Part shown: in pieces, positions 37,789 through 47,661 of the stretch | How the letters are laid out: every line of letters begins with the position of its first letter | Numbering within the stretch: position 1 is the first letter of the stretch | Source: Lachnospiraceae bacterium | GTDB lineage: Bacteria > Bacillota > Clostridia > Lachnospirales > Lachnospiraceae | Assembly: GCA_017442865.1 (NCBI GenBank) | Contig: JAFRXK010000013.1 | Location: 56,321-120,320, forward strand | Direction: 5' to 3' | DNA: 64,000 nucleotides | Position numbers and translations under genes: made by a program | Notes under the pieces: generated by a model | What the model saw: only the letters and a program-made list of their open reading frames with translations | Database searches by the model: none | Told to the model about the DNA's origin: nothing

Positions 37789-38724
37789 ATGACGTTTAGA
37801 ATTGAGAAAAACGGTAATTACACAATCATGTGCAATCACCACCTGCAGAACAGAAATTTATCACTAAAGGCAAAAGGACTGATGTCTGTCATCCTGTCGT
37901 TACCTGATGACTGGGACTACTCATTGAAAGGACTAGCAGCCATATCCAAAGAAGGTATTGACAGCATCAGAGCTGCTCTTACGGAGCTCGAAGCGGAAGG
38001 ATATATAGTACGTACCCAGATTCGCACCCCCGGCGGTCAGTGGGACGTAGAATATACTATCTATGAAAGTCCTCATGCCGAAGTGATGCAGCATGATACA
38101 AACTGTCATAGTGCCTCTCAGACCACCGCATTGGAAAATCCAACACGGCCAGATACCGCATTGGATTTTCCGATACGGCAAACCCGACACGGTAAATCCA
38201 ACACGGAATTAAATACTAATAATCAAATACTTAATAATAATATTATTAATAATAATCTATCTAATCAATCAGAATCATCTGACGAAATAACTTTGGTTGC
38301 CATCCACGAACAGATTGACTATAACGGACTGACTGCCGAACCGGATGCGAAGATAGATGTGATAGATGGAATCGCAGACATAATGTATGAGGCAATGAAC
38401 AGCAGCAAGCCTTTATACATAAATGGATTTTCTCGCCCTGCCACAACTGTCCGCAAACAGCTGAAGAAACTACGTGCTGAGCATATACGGTTTATTATTC
38501 ATTCCCTGTCAACGTCGCTTCCAGCAATCAAGAATTACAGGTCATATATGCTTACCACGCTGTATAATGCTCCAAGCACTTACTGGATGTCTGACAGACC
38601 GGCCACAACTAAGGCATCTGAACCGGATAGAAAAACCGTCCAAAAGTCTAAAAACAGATTTCACAATTTTGAACAGCGAGACAATGATTACAATGATGTG
38701 ATACTTGATATCAGCAAAATCTAG
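37789..38724 (+). CDS. Replication initiator-like winged-helix protein, DUF6017-type
   Basis: 311 residues. The N-terminal winged helix (LSLKAKGLMSVILSLPDDWDYSLKGLAAISKEGIDSIRAAL; core LSLKAKGLMSVILSLP) matches proteins that open the replication/transfer module in Tn1549-like elements. The middle is an Asn-rich linker (TNNQILNNNIINNNL). The end (about 190-270: IDGIADIMYEAMNSSKPLYINGF, AEHIRFIIHSLSTSLPAIKNYRSYML) is the DUF6017 domain. It probably binds element DNA to start rolling replication during transfer. Good ribosome site AAAGGAGAGG. First gene of the transfer operon. Confidence 0.85.
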   Translation: MTFRIEKNGNYTIMCNHHLQNRNLSLKAKGLMSVILSLPDDWDYSLKGLAAISKEGIDSIRAALTELEAEGYIVRTQIRTPGGQWDVEYTIYESPHAEVMQHDTNCHSASQTTALENPTRPDTALDFPIRQTRHGKSNTELNTNNQILNNNIINNNLSNQSESSDEITLVAIHEQIDYNGLTAEPDAKIDVIDGIADIMYEAMNSSKPLYINGFSRPATTVRKQLKKLRAEHIRFIIHSLSTSLPAIKNYRSYMLTTLYNAPSTYWMSDRPATTKASEPDRKTVQKSKNRFHNFEQRDNDYNDVILDISKI

Positions 38725-38744
38725 AAAGAAAGAAGGTGAGATTC

Positions 38745-39302
38745 ATGGAAGAGCTTGCAAGAAAAATTATAGCTTTGTCAATCAGTGCCAACAAAATAAC
38801 AGCAAGAGTTTTTGCAAATGCCATCCGTGAGTATAACCGCCGTCCGGCAACACTTAAACATGGCGAACAGACTCTTGAAGAACTGTATCGTTCCGGTGCA
38901 ACACTTCAGAGTATAGAGATTACTGCAAAAAACATTGGTACGTTTACGCCCGTGGCAAATAAATATGGCGTTGATTTCGCACTCAAAAAAGATATCACAA
39001 ATGAGCGTTACCTGGTATTTTTTAAGGCGAAAGACATTAACGTTATTAACCAGGCATTCAGTGAATACGCTGCCATCACGGCCGGCATGGAGCACGCCGA
39101 ACCACAACAGCAGCGTGTAAGCATTTACGAAAAAATCCGCCATTACAAAGAGCAGATTCAAAAAGCCATTGAGGAACAGCGAAAGAAGCAGGAGCAAAAG
39201 CATGAAAAATCAAAAGAGCAAAAAGAAACAGAAAAGCCGTTTGACCCTAAGGAAATGGCAAGAGAGCTTTCAGGGCGTGATGAACCGGAACATTCTTTCT
39301 GA
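38745..39302 (+). CDS. DUF3801 (PcfB-like) conjugation protein
   Basis: 185 residues. The N-terminal alpha/beta core (KITARVFANAIREYNRR, VANKYGVDFALKKDIT, RYLVFFKAKDINVINQAFSEY) matches DUF3801, known from PcfB of pCF10, which cooperates with the coupling protein. A lysine/glutamate-rich C-terminus (about 140-180) follows. It overlaps the coupling protein gene by about 100 bp. The start at 38745 follows GAAGGTGAG. Confidence 0.85.
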   Translation: MEELARKIIALSISANKITARVFANAIREYNRRPATLKHGEQTLEELYRSGATLQSIEITAKNIGTFTPVANKYGVDFALKKDITNERYLVFFKAKDINVINQAFSEYAAITAGMEHAEPQQQRVSIYEKIRHYKEQIQKAIEEQRKKQEQKHEKSKEQKETEKPFDPKEMARELSGRDEPEHSF

Positions 39303-41127
39303 TTTCCACCGTGACAACTATAATAAGCTGATTGGTCGCATCAAAGAAGCATCCTTGCAACGAGTCAAAGACAGATGGCTGATATATCTGGCATACTCAG
39401 CTGTGTTTTATTTTGCAAATAAATTCACAGCAGTATATCTGTCCTTTCCGGAATCTGTGCCGTCATATAACAGGTTTCTTGCTACCTTTACCCGGTTCAG
39501 CTTTACAGCCGGAGGCAGTCTGTTACCTGTTATATCACCAAAGCCGCTTGCAGCAGGAGCTTTATGTGTGACCGCACTGGCACTTTATCTTGGTTATCAT
39601 GGCCATGGTCAAAAAAAATACCGAAAAGGCAGAGAATATGGCTCATCTGGATGGGGAACGGCATCCGACATTAGAGACTTTGTCGATCCGGTTTTCAGAA
39701 ACAACATGATATTATCATCGACTGAATTTCTGACGATGAACAGCCGTCCAGAAAAATGGTGGACTGCACGTAACAAAAATGAGCTGTTAATAGGTGATTC
39801 CGGATCCGGCAAGACTAGATATAATGTCAAGCCCAACATTATGCAGATGCATTCGAGCTATGTTGTTACGGATCCGAAAGGCACTCTGGTTATTGAAACC
39901 GGCAAGATGCTGCATGACGGTGGCTATAGAATAAAAATACTTAACACTATTAATTTCGCTAAATCAATGCATTATAATCCATTCGTCTATCTGCACAGTG
40001 AAAAGGATATATTAAAGCTTGCAAATTGCATCATTGCCAATACTAAGGGTGAAGGAGAAAAGAGCGGTGAAGACTTCTGGATAAAAGCAGAACGATTATA
40101 TTACACTGCACTGATAGCTTATATATACTATGAATGTCTTGAAGAAGAAAAAAACTTCAGCACACTGCTTACTCTGATTGACGAATCTCAGGCAAGCGAA
40201 ACTGATGAGAATCATCAAAACCCGGTAGACCTGTTGTTTAATGACCTTGCCATGAAGAATCCCAGCCATTTTGCAGTAAGACAATACAAAAAATATAAGC
40301 TTGCTGCCGGCAAGACGGCAAAAAGCATTATGATATCCTGCGGAGCAAGGCTTGCCCCATTCGACATTCAGGAAGTGCGAGATATCATGTCATACGATGA
40401 GCTTGAACTTGACACTTTGGGCGACAGCCTTACAGCACTATTCGTAATCATGAGCGACACTGATGATACATTTAACTTTATTATAGCAATGATGTATAGC
40501 CAGATGTTTAATGTTTTGTGCGAAAAAGCAGATGATATGTACGGCGGAAGGCTGCCATACCATGTGCGCTGCATACTTGACGAGTTTGCCAATATCGGCG
40601 AAATACCAAAGTTTGATAAGCTTATTGCAACCATCCGCAGCCGTGAAATATCAGCTACAATCATTCTTCAGGCACAATCACAGCTCACCGCAAAGTACAA
40701 GGAAGCTGCAGATACAATCATAAGCAACTGCAACACAAGAGTTTTTCTCGGCGGTACAGATAAAAATACTCTTAAAGACATGGCAGAGCTTTTAGGCAAA
40801 GAGACGATTGATTTATACAATGAGTCAGAAAGCCGTGGAAATACCACATCCCACAGCCAGAATTTTCAGAAGACAGGCAGGGAACTTATGACCCAGGACG
40901 AAATATTCCGCATGGACGGACGGAAATGTATTGTGCTGCTTAAGGGATGTCCGCCATTTCTTTCTGATAAATACGACATTACAAAGCATCCCAATTATCA
41001 TATGCTTGCGGATGCAGACCCTAAAAACAAATTTGATGTAGAGGCTTACATCAAGCATCTGACTTCCAAAAATAAGGCGGTTGTCAAGAAAAATGAAAAG
41101 TTTAGTTTATTTATGATTCCTACTTAG
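39202..41127 (+). CDS. Type IV coupling protein, VirD4/TraG family (PcfC-like)
   Basis: 641 residues. Two N-terminal membrane segments (YLAYSAVFYFANKFTAVYL; PLAAGALCVTALALYLGYH) lie before an ATPase with Walker A GDSGSGKTR, the VVTDPKG segment, and the Walker B/helicase-like LDEFANIGEIPKFDKLIA. ATIILQAQSQL matches motif III. It links the relaxosome to the secretion channel. The ATG at 39202 is taken for its AGGAG site. It overlaps the DUF3801 gene by about 100 bp, suggesting coupled translation. Confidence 0.95.
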   Translation: MKNQKSKKKQKSRLTLRKWQESFQGVMNRNILSDFHRDNYNKLIGRIKEASLQRVKDRWLIYLAYSAVFYFANKFTAVYLSFPESVPSYNRFLATFTRFSFTAGGSLLPVISPKPLAAGALCVTALALYLGYHGHGQKKYRKGREYGSSGWGTASDIRDFVDPVFRNNMILSSTEFLTMNSRPEKWWTARNKNELLIGDSGSGKTRYNVKPNIMQMHSSYVVTDPKGTLVIETGKMLHDGGYRIKILNTINFAKSMHYNPFVYLHSEKDILKLANCIIANTKGEGEKSGEDFWIKAERLYYTALIAYIYYECLEEEKNFSTLLTLIDESQASETDENHQNPVDLLFNDLAMKNPSHFAVRQYKKYKLAAGKTAKSIMISCGARLAPFDIQEVRDIMSYDELELDTLGDSLTALFVIMSDTDDTFNFIIAMMYSQMFNVLCEKADDMYGGRLPYHVRCILDEFANIGEIPKFDKLIATIRSREISATIILQAQSQLTAKYKEAADTIISNCNTRVFLGGTDKNTLKDMAELLGKETIDLYNESESRGNTTSHSQNFQKTGRELMTQDEIFRMDGRKCIVLLKGCPPFLSDKYDITKHPNYHMLADADPKNKFDVEAYIKHLTSKNKAVVKKNEKFSLFMIPT

Positions 41128-41161
41128 GAATCTATTTTTATATTACAAGGAGGAAATATTT

Positions 41162-41377
41162 ATGGAGTTTTTCACATCCGCAGTTACTACTATGCAAACC
41201 ATTGTTTTCGCGTTAGGAGCTGTCTTTGTCGTCATAGGCGGCTTAAACTGGCTTGACGGTTACTCAAGCGACTCTCCAGGTGCAAAAAATACCGGACTTA
41301 AGCAGCTCGTAGCAGGCGGAGGCATAATTCTTATTGGAATTACATTAGTTCCTAAGCTCGCTGGTGTATTTGGATAA
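41162..41377 (+). CDS. Maff2 family small membrane protein
   Basis: 71 residues with two membrane segments (VFALGAVFVVIGGLNWL and LVAGGGIILIGITLVP). Such Maff2 proteins lie after virD4 in CTn-type elements and resemble VirB2/TrbC pilin size and topology. Clear AAGGAGG site. Confidence 0.9.
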   Translation: MEFFTSAVTTMQTIVFALGAVFVVIGGLNWLDGYSSDSPGAKNTGLKQLVAGGGIILIGITLVPKLAGVFG

Positions 41378-41392
41378 AAGGGGGTATGAATC

Positions 41393-42301
41393 ATGCCTGA
41401 TTTTTTAAATCCATTGGAATGGCTTGGACTTCCCACATTCAGCGACATGATCGATTTTTTTAAAGGAATAATAATCGCTGGCATACTTGGCAGCTTCGAG
41501 GAACTGGGCAACTTTCATAAGCACAACATCCTGATGAACTCGCTGTATTCATCTTTGGGCAAATCCCCATCAGAATGGAACACTTCAATATTCTCAGCCA
41601 TAACCGGAATGGCTGAGAATGTACTTATGATAGTTGCAGCAGTCATCATATCATTTGTCATTACATATGATTTGGTTCAGAGCGTCAGTGAGCATAATTC
41701 AAAACAGGATTTTGAAATATCTATACTAATTAAGTGGCTTGCAAAATCAGGACTGGCTGTTTATCTTGTGAGCAACAGCATGACCATAGTTAACGGCATA
41801 TTTACTGCCAGCTCATGGATTATTGAGAAAGCATCAAGCTATCTTTATTCTGATGCAGCACTTAATCCTGAAGTCATGATAGAATTCTATAGGAATTCTC
41901 TTCAGGATAAATCAATATTCAGCCTGTTTTTAATACAGGCTGAAATTTTAACGGCCAATATAGCTGTCATAATTGTTATGATAGTGGCTGAAGTCATTAT
42001 ATGGAGCCGCATGATTGAAATATTCATGGTTATAGCAGCTTCCCCTATTCCTTTTGCGACACTAATGAATCGTGACTGGTCAGATATAGGCAGGAACTAC
42101 ATCAAGCTGATATGTGCTTATGGATTTCAGGCTTATCTTATAATGATAATATTCGCTGTGTATTCAGCACTGATTGGCTCGATAGCATATTCTGATTCAA
42201 TCACATCATCCGTAATAACTCTTATTACGTATACATTCTTATTCGGCTATATGCTGTTTAAAACAGAAGCTATCGCAAAATCAATATTCTGTGCCCGATA
42301 A
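41393..42301 (+). CDS. VirB6/TrbL-like conjugal membrane protein
   Basis: 302 residues, about six membrane segments (MIVAAVIISFVITYDLV, LTANIAVIIVMIVAEVIIW, IFMVIAASPIPFATLM, QAYLIMIIFAVYSALIGSI and others). Position between Maff2 and PrgI and the VIAASPIPFATL motif match the inner-membrane channel subunit of the mating apparatus. Confidence 0.85.
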   Translation: MPDFLNPLEWLGLPTFSDMIDFFKGIIIAGILGSFEELGNFHKHNILMNSLYSSLGKSPSEWNTSIFSAITGMAENVLMIVAAVIISFVITYDLVQSVSEHNSKQDFEISILIKWLAKSGLAVYLVSNSMTIVNGIFTASSWIIEKASSYLYSDAALNPEVMIEFYRNSLQDKSIFSLFLIQAEILTANIAVIIVMIVAEVIIWSRMIEIFMVIAASPIPFATLMNRDWSDIGRNYIKLICAYGFQAYLIMIIFAVYSALIGSIAYSDSITSSVITLITYTFLFGYMLFKTEAIAKSIFCAR

Positions 42302-42324
42302 AAAAAGATGGGAGATGATAGTTA

Positions 42325-42789
42325 ATGGGATATGTCAATATACCCAAAGATCTTACTAAGATAGACCGCAAGGTTATGCTTAACCTTACAAAACGGCAGC
42401 TGAGCCTTTTTATTCCGGCAATTATTCTCGGCATCGGTGCTTATCTGCTGACCTACAAAAAAATTGGCACTAACGCAATGTATCTCACAGTTGCAATAAT
42501 AGTGCCGTTTTTTTATGCAGCATTATATAAAAACAGAGATAACGAAAGAATTGAAGATATTATACTCAGATATCTTAAATTTAAATATTTCAGCTGCAAC
42601 ACAAGAGTTTTTACCAGCAGAAATATATATAAGTGGATAATCAGGAAGGAGGGTGAACATGCCACAAAAAAAGCAGGAAACAGTCCAGTTAAAGCCTCAA
42701 AAAAGCATCCTGGACAAAGTAAAAGAAACGTTCACAGGAAAGCAGATAAAAAGCGTCCAGGACACAATACCATACATCAGAATGCTTAA
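42325..42789 (+). CDS. PrgI family conjugation protein
   Basis: 154 residues. NIPKDLTKIDRKVMLNLTKRQL and two adjacent membrane helices are diagnostic of PrgI (VirB3-like). Other members end shortly after helix two plus about 50 residues; here a basic tail continues about 45 residues (KKAGNSPVKASKKH...), overlapping the VirB4 gene for 131 bp. The tail may simply be frame left open by the overlap. Confidence 0.9.
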   Translation: MGYVNIPKDLTKIDRKVMLNLTKRQLSLFIPAIILGIGAYLLTYKKIGTNAMYLTVAIIVPFFYAALYKNRDNERIEDIILRYLKFKYFSCNTRVFTSRNIYKWIIRKEGEHATKKAGNSPVKASKKHPGQSKRNVHRKADKKRPGHNTIHQNA

Positions 42790-45055
42790 ATCCGGCATGT
42801 GTAATACCGGTGAAAGAACTTACAGCCGTACTATTGCATTCTCGGATATTCAGTACCAGCTCGCAAAAGAGGATGACAAAAAGAAGATATTCGGTGAGTG
42901 GTGCAGCGTCATCAATTACTTCAATCAGGATATTCCTTTTGAGCTTACTTTTGTTAACACAACGTCCCTGGCATCCGACATTGACGGTCTTACCTGTGTT
43001 CCTTACAAGGATGACGGCAGAAATGATATAAGGGATGAATACAGCAGCATCATTAAAGATAAGGCAGTGCTTGGCAATAACGGCATCCGCCGCTATAAAT
43101 ATCTTACCTTCAGCGTTGATGCTGACGATGAAGGTGCTGCAAAAAGCCGGCTTGCTGCACATGAAGCCGCAATCCTCAAAAACCTTAAAGAAATGGATGT
43201 ACCTGCAAGAACTCTTACAGGTACACAGAGACTTGAAACTCTTTATACAATTATGCATCCATTCCGCACAAAAATTTTTAATTTCCAATGGAAGTGGCTG
43301 TCCACTACCGGACACACCACCAAAGATTATATTGTTCCAAAAGAGCTTAAATTTTATGACACCTATATCAGGCATGACGGCCTGTATTCATCATGTTCAT
43401 CAATCTTCCTTCCGGCGGCTGAACTTGAAGACAGCTTCTTGTCGGACATCCTTTCCGTCAACTGCTGCATGACCGTAAGCATACATGTACTGCCTGTTGA
43501 CAGAAAGAAAGCTCTTAAAATAGCCAAAGACACATATACTGATTTGCAGTCAATGAAAATCGACGAACAGAAGAAAGCAGTACGTGCCGGATATGACATG
43601 GATACTCTGCCGGATGAGCTTGTAGACAGTCTTGATGAAGCAAAGCAGCAGCTTGCTGCCATGAAAAAGAATTCAGAGAAAATGCTTATAGCAACAATAG
43701 TCATTATGAATACGGCACAGTCTCCGGAAGCGCTCAAAAAAGATATTAACATTATATCTTCCATTGCAGACAAGGCAGGATTTGAGATGTATCCGCTGCG
43801 TTACAGGCAGGAGGAGGGATTTCAGTCGATGCTGCCGCTTGGTGTTAATAACCTGACCTGTGACCGCACTCTTGATACAAGCTCCCTTGCCGGATTTGTA
43901 CCATTTACAACAAATGAGCTTATTATGCCCGGTGGTCAGTATTACGGCGTCAATGCTCTAACCAAAAATCTTATAATGGCCAACCGCAACAAACTCCACA
44001 ATCCCAACGGTCTTATACTCGGCACGCCCGGTGCCGGCAAGGGAATGTTCGCCAAAGCTGAAATCACGGATGTACTTCTGAAAACTGATGACGATATCAT
44101 TGTCTCAGATCCAGAAGGAGAGTATTCTCCGCTTGTAGAACTGCTCGGCGGACAGGTTATTACCCTCTCTACAAAATCAGGCTGCTATGTGAATCCGCTT
44201 GATATTAATCTTAACTATGACGACGAAGATCCTATAGCCTTCAAATGTGAATTTGTCCTGTCCTTCTGCGAGCTTGTAGCTGCCCCGAAAACAGGCCTTG
44301 ATGCTCTTGAAATAGGCATAATTGACCGCTGTGTAAGAAAGATGTATGAGCCGTTCATGGAAAACCCTGAAAATGCGCAGCCTCCTATTCTTGAAGATTT
44401 TTATAATCTGCTCAATGAGCAGGACACGCCGGAATCAATACGTCTTGCAAGAGCACTTGAGATATACGTGCATGGAAGCCTTAATTATTTTAATCACCAT
44501 ACAAATGTGGAACTCAACAACCGTTTTGTAAGCTACAACTTTAAACCTCTCGGAAAACAGCTTAAAAAGGTTGCCATGCTCGTCATGCAGGACCAGGTAT
44601 GGAACAAAGTATCCATCAACAGAAATATAAGTGAAACAGGCGAGGTAGTAAAACACACATGGTTTTATGACGATGAATTTCATCTGAGGCTTAAAGAGCC
44701 GCAGACTGCAGCATTTGCGGTTGAAATCTGGAAGCGTTTCCGAAAGTGGGGCGGCATCCCTACCGGCATTACACAGAATGTCAAAGACCTTTTAAGAGCC
44801 AATGAAGCTGAGGATATTCTTGATAACTCCAAATTCATTGTACTTCTTGATCAGGCGGAAGGCGACCGAACAATACTCGCTGAAAAGCTTAAAATCAGCG
44901 ATACGCAGTTAAGTTATATTGATAATGCCGCACAGGGACATGGACTTATATTCTATGGGCGTGTAGTAGTGCCGTTTGAGCATGAAATTCCATCTGATAC
45001 AAATCTCTACGCAGCCATGACAACCAAATTAGAGGAAGTGCATAAGAATGATTAA
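42659..45055 (+). CDS. VirB4/TraE-like conjugation ATPase
   Basis: 798 residues. Walker A LGTPGAGKGMF (about 450-465), DPEGEYSPL (typical after Walker A), Walker B FYDDEFHL and TGITQNVKDLL motif. It energises the mating channel and interacts with PrgI. The start at 42659 is next to GGAGGGTG; an in-frame GTG 6 nt earlier overlaps this site. It overlaps the peptidase gene by 8 bp. Confidence 0.95.
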   Translation: MPQKKQETVQLKPQKSILDKVKETFTGKQIKSVQDTIPYIRMLKSGMCNTGERTYSRTIAFSDIQYQLAKEDDKKKIFGEWCSVINYFNQDIPFELTFVNTTSLASDIDGLTCVPYKDDGRNDIRDEYSSIIKDKAVLGNNGIRRYKYLTFSVDADDEGAAKSRLAAHEAAILKNLKEMDVPARTLTGTQRLETLYTIMHPFRTKIFNFQWKWLSTTGHTTKDYIVPKELKFYDTYIRHDGLYSSCSSIFLPAAELEDSFLSDILSVNCCMTVSIHVLPVDRKKALKIAKDTYTDLQSMKIDEQKKAVRAGYDMDTLPDELVDSLDEAKQQLAAMKKNSEKMLIATIVIMNTAQSPEALKKDINIISSIADKAGFEMYPLRYRQEEGFQSMLPLGVNNLTCDRTLDTSSLAGFVPFTTNELIMPGGQYYGVNALTKNLIMANRNKLHNPNGLILGTPGAGKGMFAKAEITDVLLKTDDDIIVSDPEGEYSPLVELLGGQVITLSTKSGCYVNPLDINLNYDDEDPIAFKCEFVLSFCELVAAPKTGLDALEIGIIDRCVRKMYEPFMENPENAQPPILEDFYNLLNEQDTPESIRLARALEIYVHGSLNYFNHHTNVELNNRFVSYNFKPLGKQLKKVAMLVMQDQVWNKVSINRNISETGEVVKHTWFYDDEFHLRLKEPQTAAFAVEIWKRFRKWGGIPTGITQNVKDLLRANEAEDILDNSKFIVLLDQAEGDRTILAEKLKISDTQLSYIDNAAQGHGLIFYGRVVVPFEHEIPSDTNLYAAMTTKLEEVHKND

Positions 45056-46319
45056 AGAAACTGAAAAACCAAAATCAAAAGGAAGTCAGGGCAGAACATC
45101 ATATTATTTAAGATTCAATGAAAGCGGCCGTAGAAATTACAGCCGCTTTCATGCTGCAGGAATACCGGTATCTGACGCTGTACGAAATACGGACACAGCT
45201 ATAACCCAGTCTGATCAGTCAGACGGGACAGATATGGCAAAGGATATCATCTCAAAATCATCAGCTGTAATGCCATCTCAAAAAAAGCTCTCCGGCATAA
45301 GCAGATACAGACGCTATAAACGAGTAAAATCTAACGCTTCCAGTGAAGATTATAAAAAAGCTGAGATTTCAGACACCTTGAAAAACAAGCTCTCTGATAT
45401 ATCCTCTTCTGATAACAGGAAGCCTGCACAGCCATCATCCGGTTTCTTAAAATCAGGCAGTGGTAAAGCACCTTTAGCAGCTTCGGTTTCTGCTGCACGC
45501 AGCAGCACTAATTCCAAAGCCAGCACACAAAAAAATCCTGAAGCTCATAGCGACAGTCAAAAAGTGTTTATAAAAAAGGAGTATCAGATGCAAGCCATAG
45601 CTGCTGCATCAGGCGGCTCGGTAAATCCGATTGAAAAAATCACTGCCAATATCACCGGCAGTAAGCCACAAATTAAAAAAGAAAAGCCGGCATTACTGCC
45701 GCCTGTAAAGGATAAGAGCAGCAGATTTATTATATCAGCACTGATAACCATGCTGTCACTGCCGGTAATCTTAATTTTAGGAGTAATAATGATGGCTGTA
45801 TCAATCCTGCCTTCTGCTGCATCATATGCAGATGAGCAGTTTGACGCTTACCGCACAGGAATAAACGGTTACAACAGCATCCCCGCCAATCCGATTGATA
45901 TATCTTCACCTGTCAGTGAAGAGGCTTTATCAGATCCACGTTTTTCAGCAATAATACATGAGGCTGAAAAATATCTTGGATATCCTTATGTATGGGGCGG
46001 CAGCTCTCCAACAACAAGCTTTGACTGCTCCGGCTTTGTCTGCTGGGTATATCGTGAAAGCGGCGTATACCCTCTGGAAAGGATGACAGCACAAAGCATA
46101 TATAACGAATGCTCGTACATCTCTTCATCCGCCGCCCGACCGGGTGACCTGGTGTTTTTCACCGGCACGTACAACACCAATAAACCAGTTACACACATCG
46201 GCATATATGTAGGCAACGGCTGCATGATACATGCCGGTGATCCAATTCAGTATGCGTCAATTAACACTGACTACTGGAGAAGCCATTTTTACGCATTTGG
46301 CAGATTACCATTACTTTAA
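45048..46319 (+). CDS. Membrane-anchored NlpC/P60 peptidoglycan endopeptidase of the transfer system
   Basis: 423 residues. A long basic/Ser-rich cytoplasmic part (about 1-220), one membrane segment (FIISALITMLSLPVILILGVIMMAV) and an NlpC/P60 domain (about 295-423): catalytic Cys in SFDCSGFVCW, His in THIGIYVG and third residue in IHAGDP. CwlT-type enzymes of this kind open the wall for the mating channel. Usual CTn elements have a two-domain version with a lysozyme; here only the peptidase is present. Confidence 0.9.
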   Translation: MIKETEKPKSKGSQGRTSYYLRFNESGRRNYSRFHAAGIPVSDAVRNTDTAITQSDQSDGTDMAKDIISKSSAVMPSQKKLSGISRYRRYKRVKSNASSEDYKKAEISDTLKNKLSDISSSDNRKPAQPSSGFLKSGSGKAPLAASVSAARSSTNSKASTQKNPEAHSDSQKVFIKKEYQMQAIAAASGGSVNPIEKITANITGSKPQIKKEKPALLPPVKDKSSRFIISALITMLSLPVILILGVIMMAVSILPSAASYADEQFDAYRTGINGYNSIPANPIDISSPVSEEALSDPRFSAIIHEAEKYLGYPYVWGGSSPTTSFDCSGFVCWVYRESGVYPLERMTAQSIYNECSYISSSAARPGDLVFFTGTYNTNKPVTHIGIYVGNGCMIHAGDPIQYASINTDYWRSHFYAFGRLPLL

Positions 46320-46334
46320 ACAAGGAGGATTCTT

Positions 46335-47132
46335 ATGAAAAAAATTGTATCTCTTATTATTCTTATATTACTTCTGACAGCTCCGGCAGCTGCTGCATAT
46401 GCGACAGAGCCGGCACAGCCGGAAAGCCACAGTCTTTCGGAAACAGAAGCATCCGGTGAAACCGCTGCTGCTACAAAAGCGGAATCTGAAGGCAGCACTG
46501 AAGCGCATTCTTATGACGGCAATGCTGAAACCGTTGCTGCTACAAAAGTGGAACAGCAGCCAAACCACTCAAACGAATCTGCCGCTGCTACAGAATCAGA
46601 ATCTGAAGGCAGCACTGAAGCTTCAACTCTTCCGGCTCACCTTACCGGCAATGGAACAGTAATAAGCAGTGAGCGTGCTGAAGATGGCAAAGTATTCTAT
46701 ACAATAGAGGCTGATGATGGAACTGTCTTTTACCTGATTATCGATAATAACGGAATTCAGAATAATGTATACTTTCTAACGCCGATTACTAAAGATAATC
46801 TTGCATCTGTCGCAAAATCAAAAAAAGACAGCAGTTCATCTATCTCATCCATCCTGTTTCCTACAGAATCAGATGCAGATGCAGAATCAGAACTCAGCAC
46901 TGAGGCAGCATCAATGCCGACAAACCCTACACAGGGAAATTTTCTATCACGCAACTGGAATATCATCTTAATATTCACTGTTGCCGCTATTGTTTTTGTA
47001 ATTATGTATTTCAAGAAAATCAAAAATAAAAAGCCGGTATTTGCAGAGGGCGATGATGAACTTGAAGAAAGTGAGCCGGAAGAAAATGAACCGGAAGACA
47101 CAGACTATGAAGAAGAATCGGAGGAAGAATAA
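46335..47132 (+). CDS. CD1107-type (DUF4366) mobile element surface protein
   Basis: 265 residues. Signal peptide (SLIILILLLTAPAAAAYA), Thr/Ala/Glu-rich repeats with AAATKAESEGSTEA-like units, then the DUF4366 core (GKVFYTIEADDGTVFYLII, IQNNVYFLTPIT), a membrane segment (IILIFTVAAIVFVIMYF) and an acidic tail (ELEESEPEENEPED). It always lies in the transfer operon of this element class; the role is unknown. AAGGAGG site. Confidence 0.88.
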   Translation: MKKIVSLIILILLLTAPAAAAYATEPAQPESHSLSETEASGETAAATKAESEGSTEAHSYDGNAETVAATKVEQQPNHSNESAAATESESEGSTEASTLPAHLTGNGTVISSERAEDGKVFYTIEADDGTVFYLIIDNNGIQNNVYFLTPITKDNLASVAKSKKDSSSSISSILFPTESDADAESELSTEAASMPTNPTQGNFLSRNWNIILIFTVAAIVFVIMYFKKIKNKKPVFAEGDDELEESEPEENEPEDTDYEEESEEE

Positions 47133-47134
47133 AA

Positions 47135-47584
47135 ATGAATAAGGTTATACTTATGGGAAGATTAACAAGAGATCCTGATATACGTTATTCTCAGGGCAAC
47201 AACATGGCAGTTGCAAGATACACACTTGCAGTTGACCGCAGATTTCAAAAAAGCAGTGACAATGCAGACCAGCAGACAGCAGACTTTATTTCCTGTGTCG
47301 CCTTTGGCAAGTCAGCAGAGTTTGCAGAGAAGTATCTTCATCAGGGTACAAAGCTTGTGATAACAGGGCATATACAGACAGGAAGCTATACAAATAAAGA
47401 TGGCCAGAGAGTATACACTACTGATATAGTAGTTGAGGATCAAGAGTTTGCAGAGAGCAAAGCTGCTTCACATGGCTCCGGTTCAGCACAGCCACAGGAA
47501 ATGCCGCAGCCTTCAGATACTGCTCCGGACGGATTTATGAATATTCCTGAAGGCGTTCCGGACGAGGGACTTCCTTTCAACTAA
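47135..47584 (+). CDS. ssb: Single-stranded DNA-binding protein
   Basis: 149 residues. OB fold with MNKVILMGRLTRDPDIRYSQG, ADFISCVAFGKSAEFAEKYL and TKLVITGHIQTGSY, and the acidic DEGLPF tip at the C-terminus that recruits partner enzymes. It likely protects transferred single strands. Starts 2 bp after the CD1107-type gene. Confidence 0.95.
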   Translation: MNKVILMGRLTRDPDIRYSQGNNMAVARYTLAVDRRFQKSSDNADQQTADFISCVAFGKSAEFAEKYLHQGTKLVITGHIQTGSYTNKDGQRVYTTDIVVEDQEFAESKAASHGSGSAQPQEMPQPSDTAPDGFMNIPEGVPDEGLPFN

Positions 47585-47600
47585 ATATTTTTGCTTTGCT

Positions 47601-47638
47601 GCAGGGATGTCACTAAAGACTTCCCTGCTTTTATTTTA
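47601..47638 (+). terminator. Terminator after ssb
   Basis: Stem GCAGGGA/TCCCTGC (47601-47607 with 47622-47628), then TTTTATTTT. Confidence 0.75.
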
Positions 47639-47661
47639 CAACTTTAAGGAGGCATATAAAA

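Noticed and set aside
37592..37792. 66-codon frame between the adhesin and the replication gene
   Set aside because: Consists entirely of four terminator hairpins; no ribosome site.
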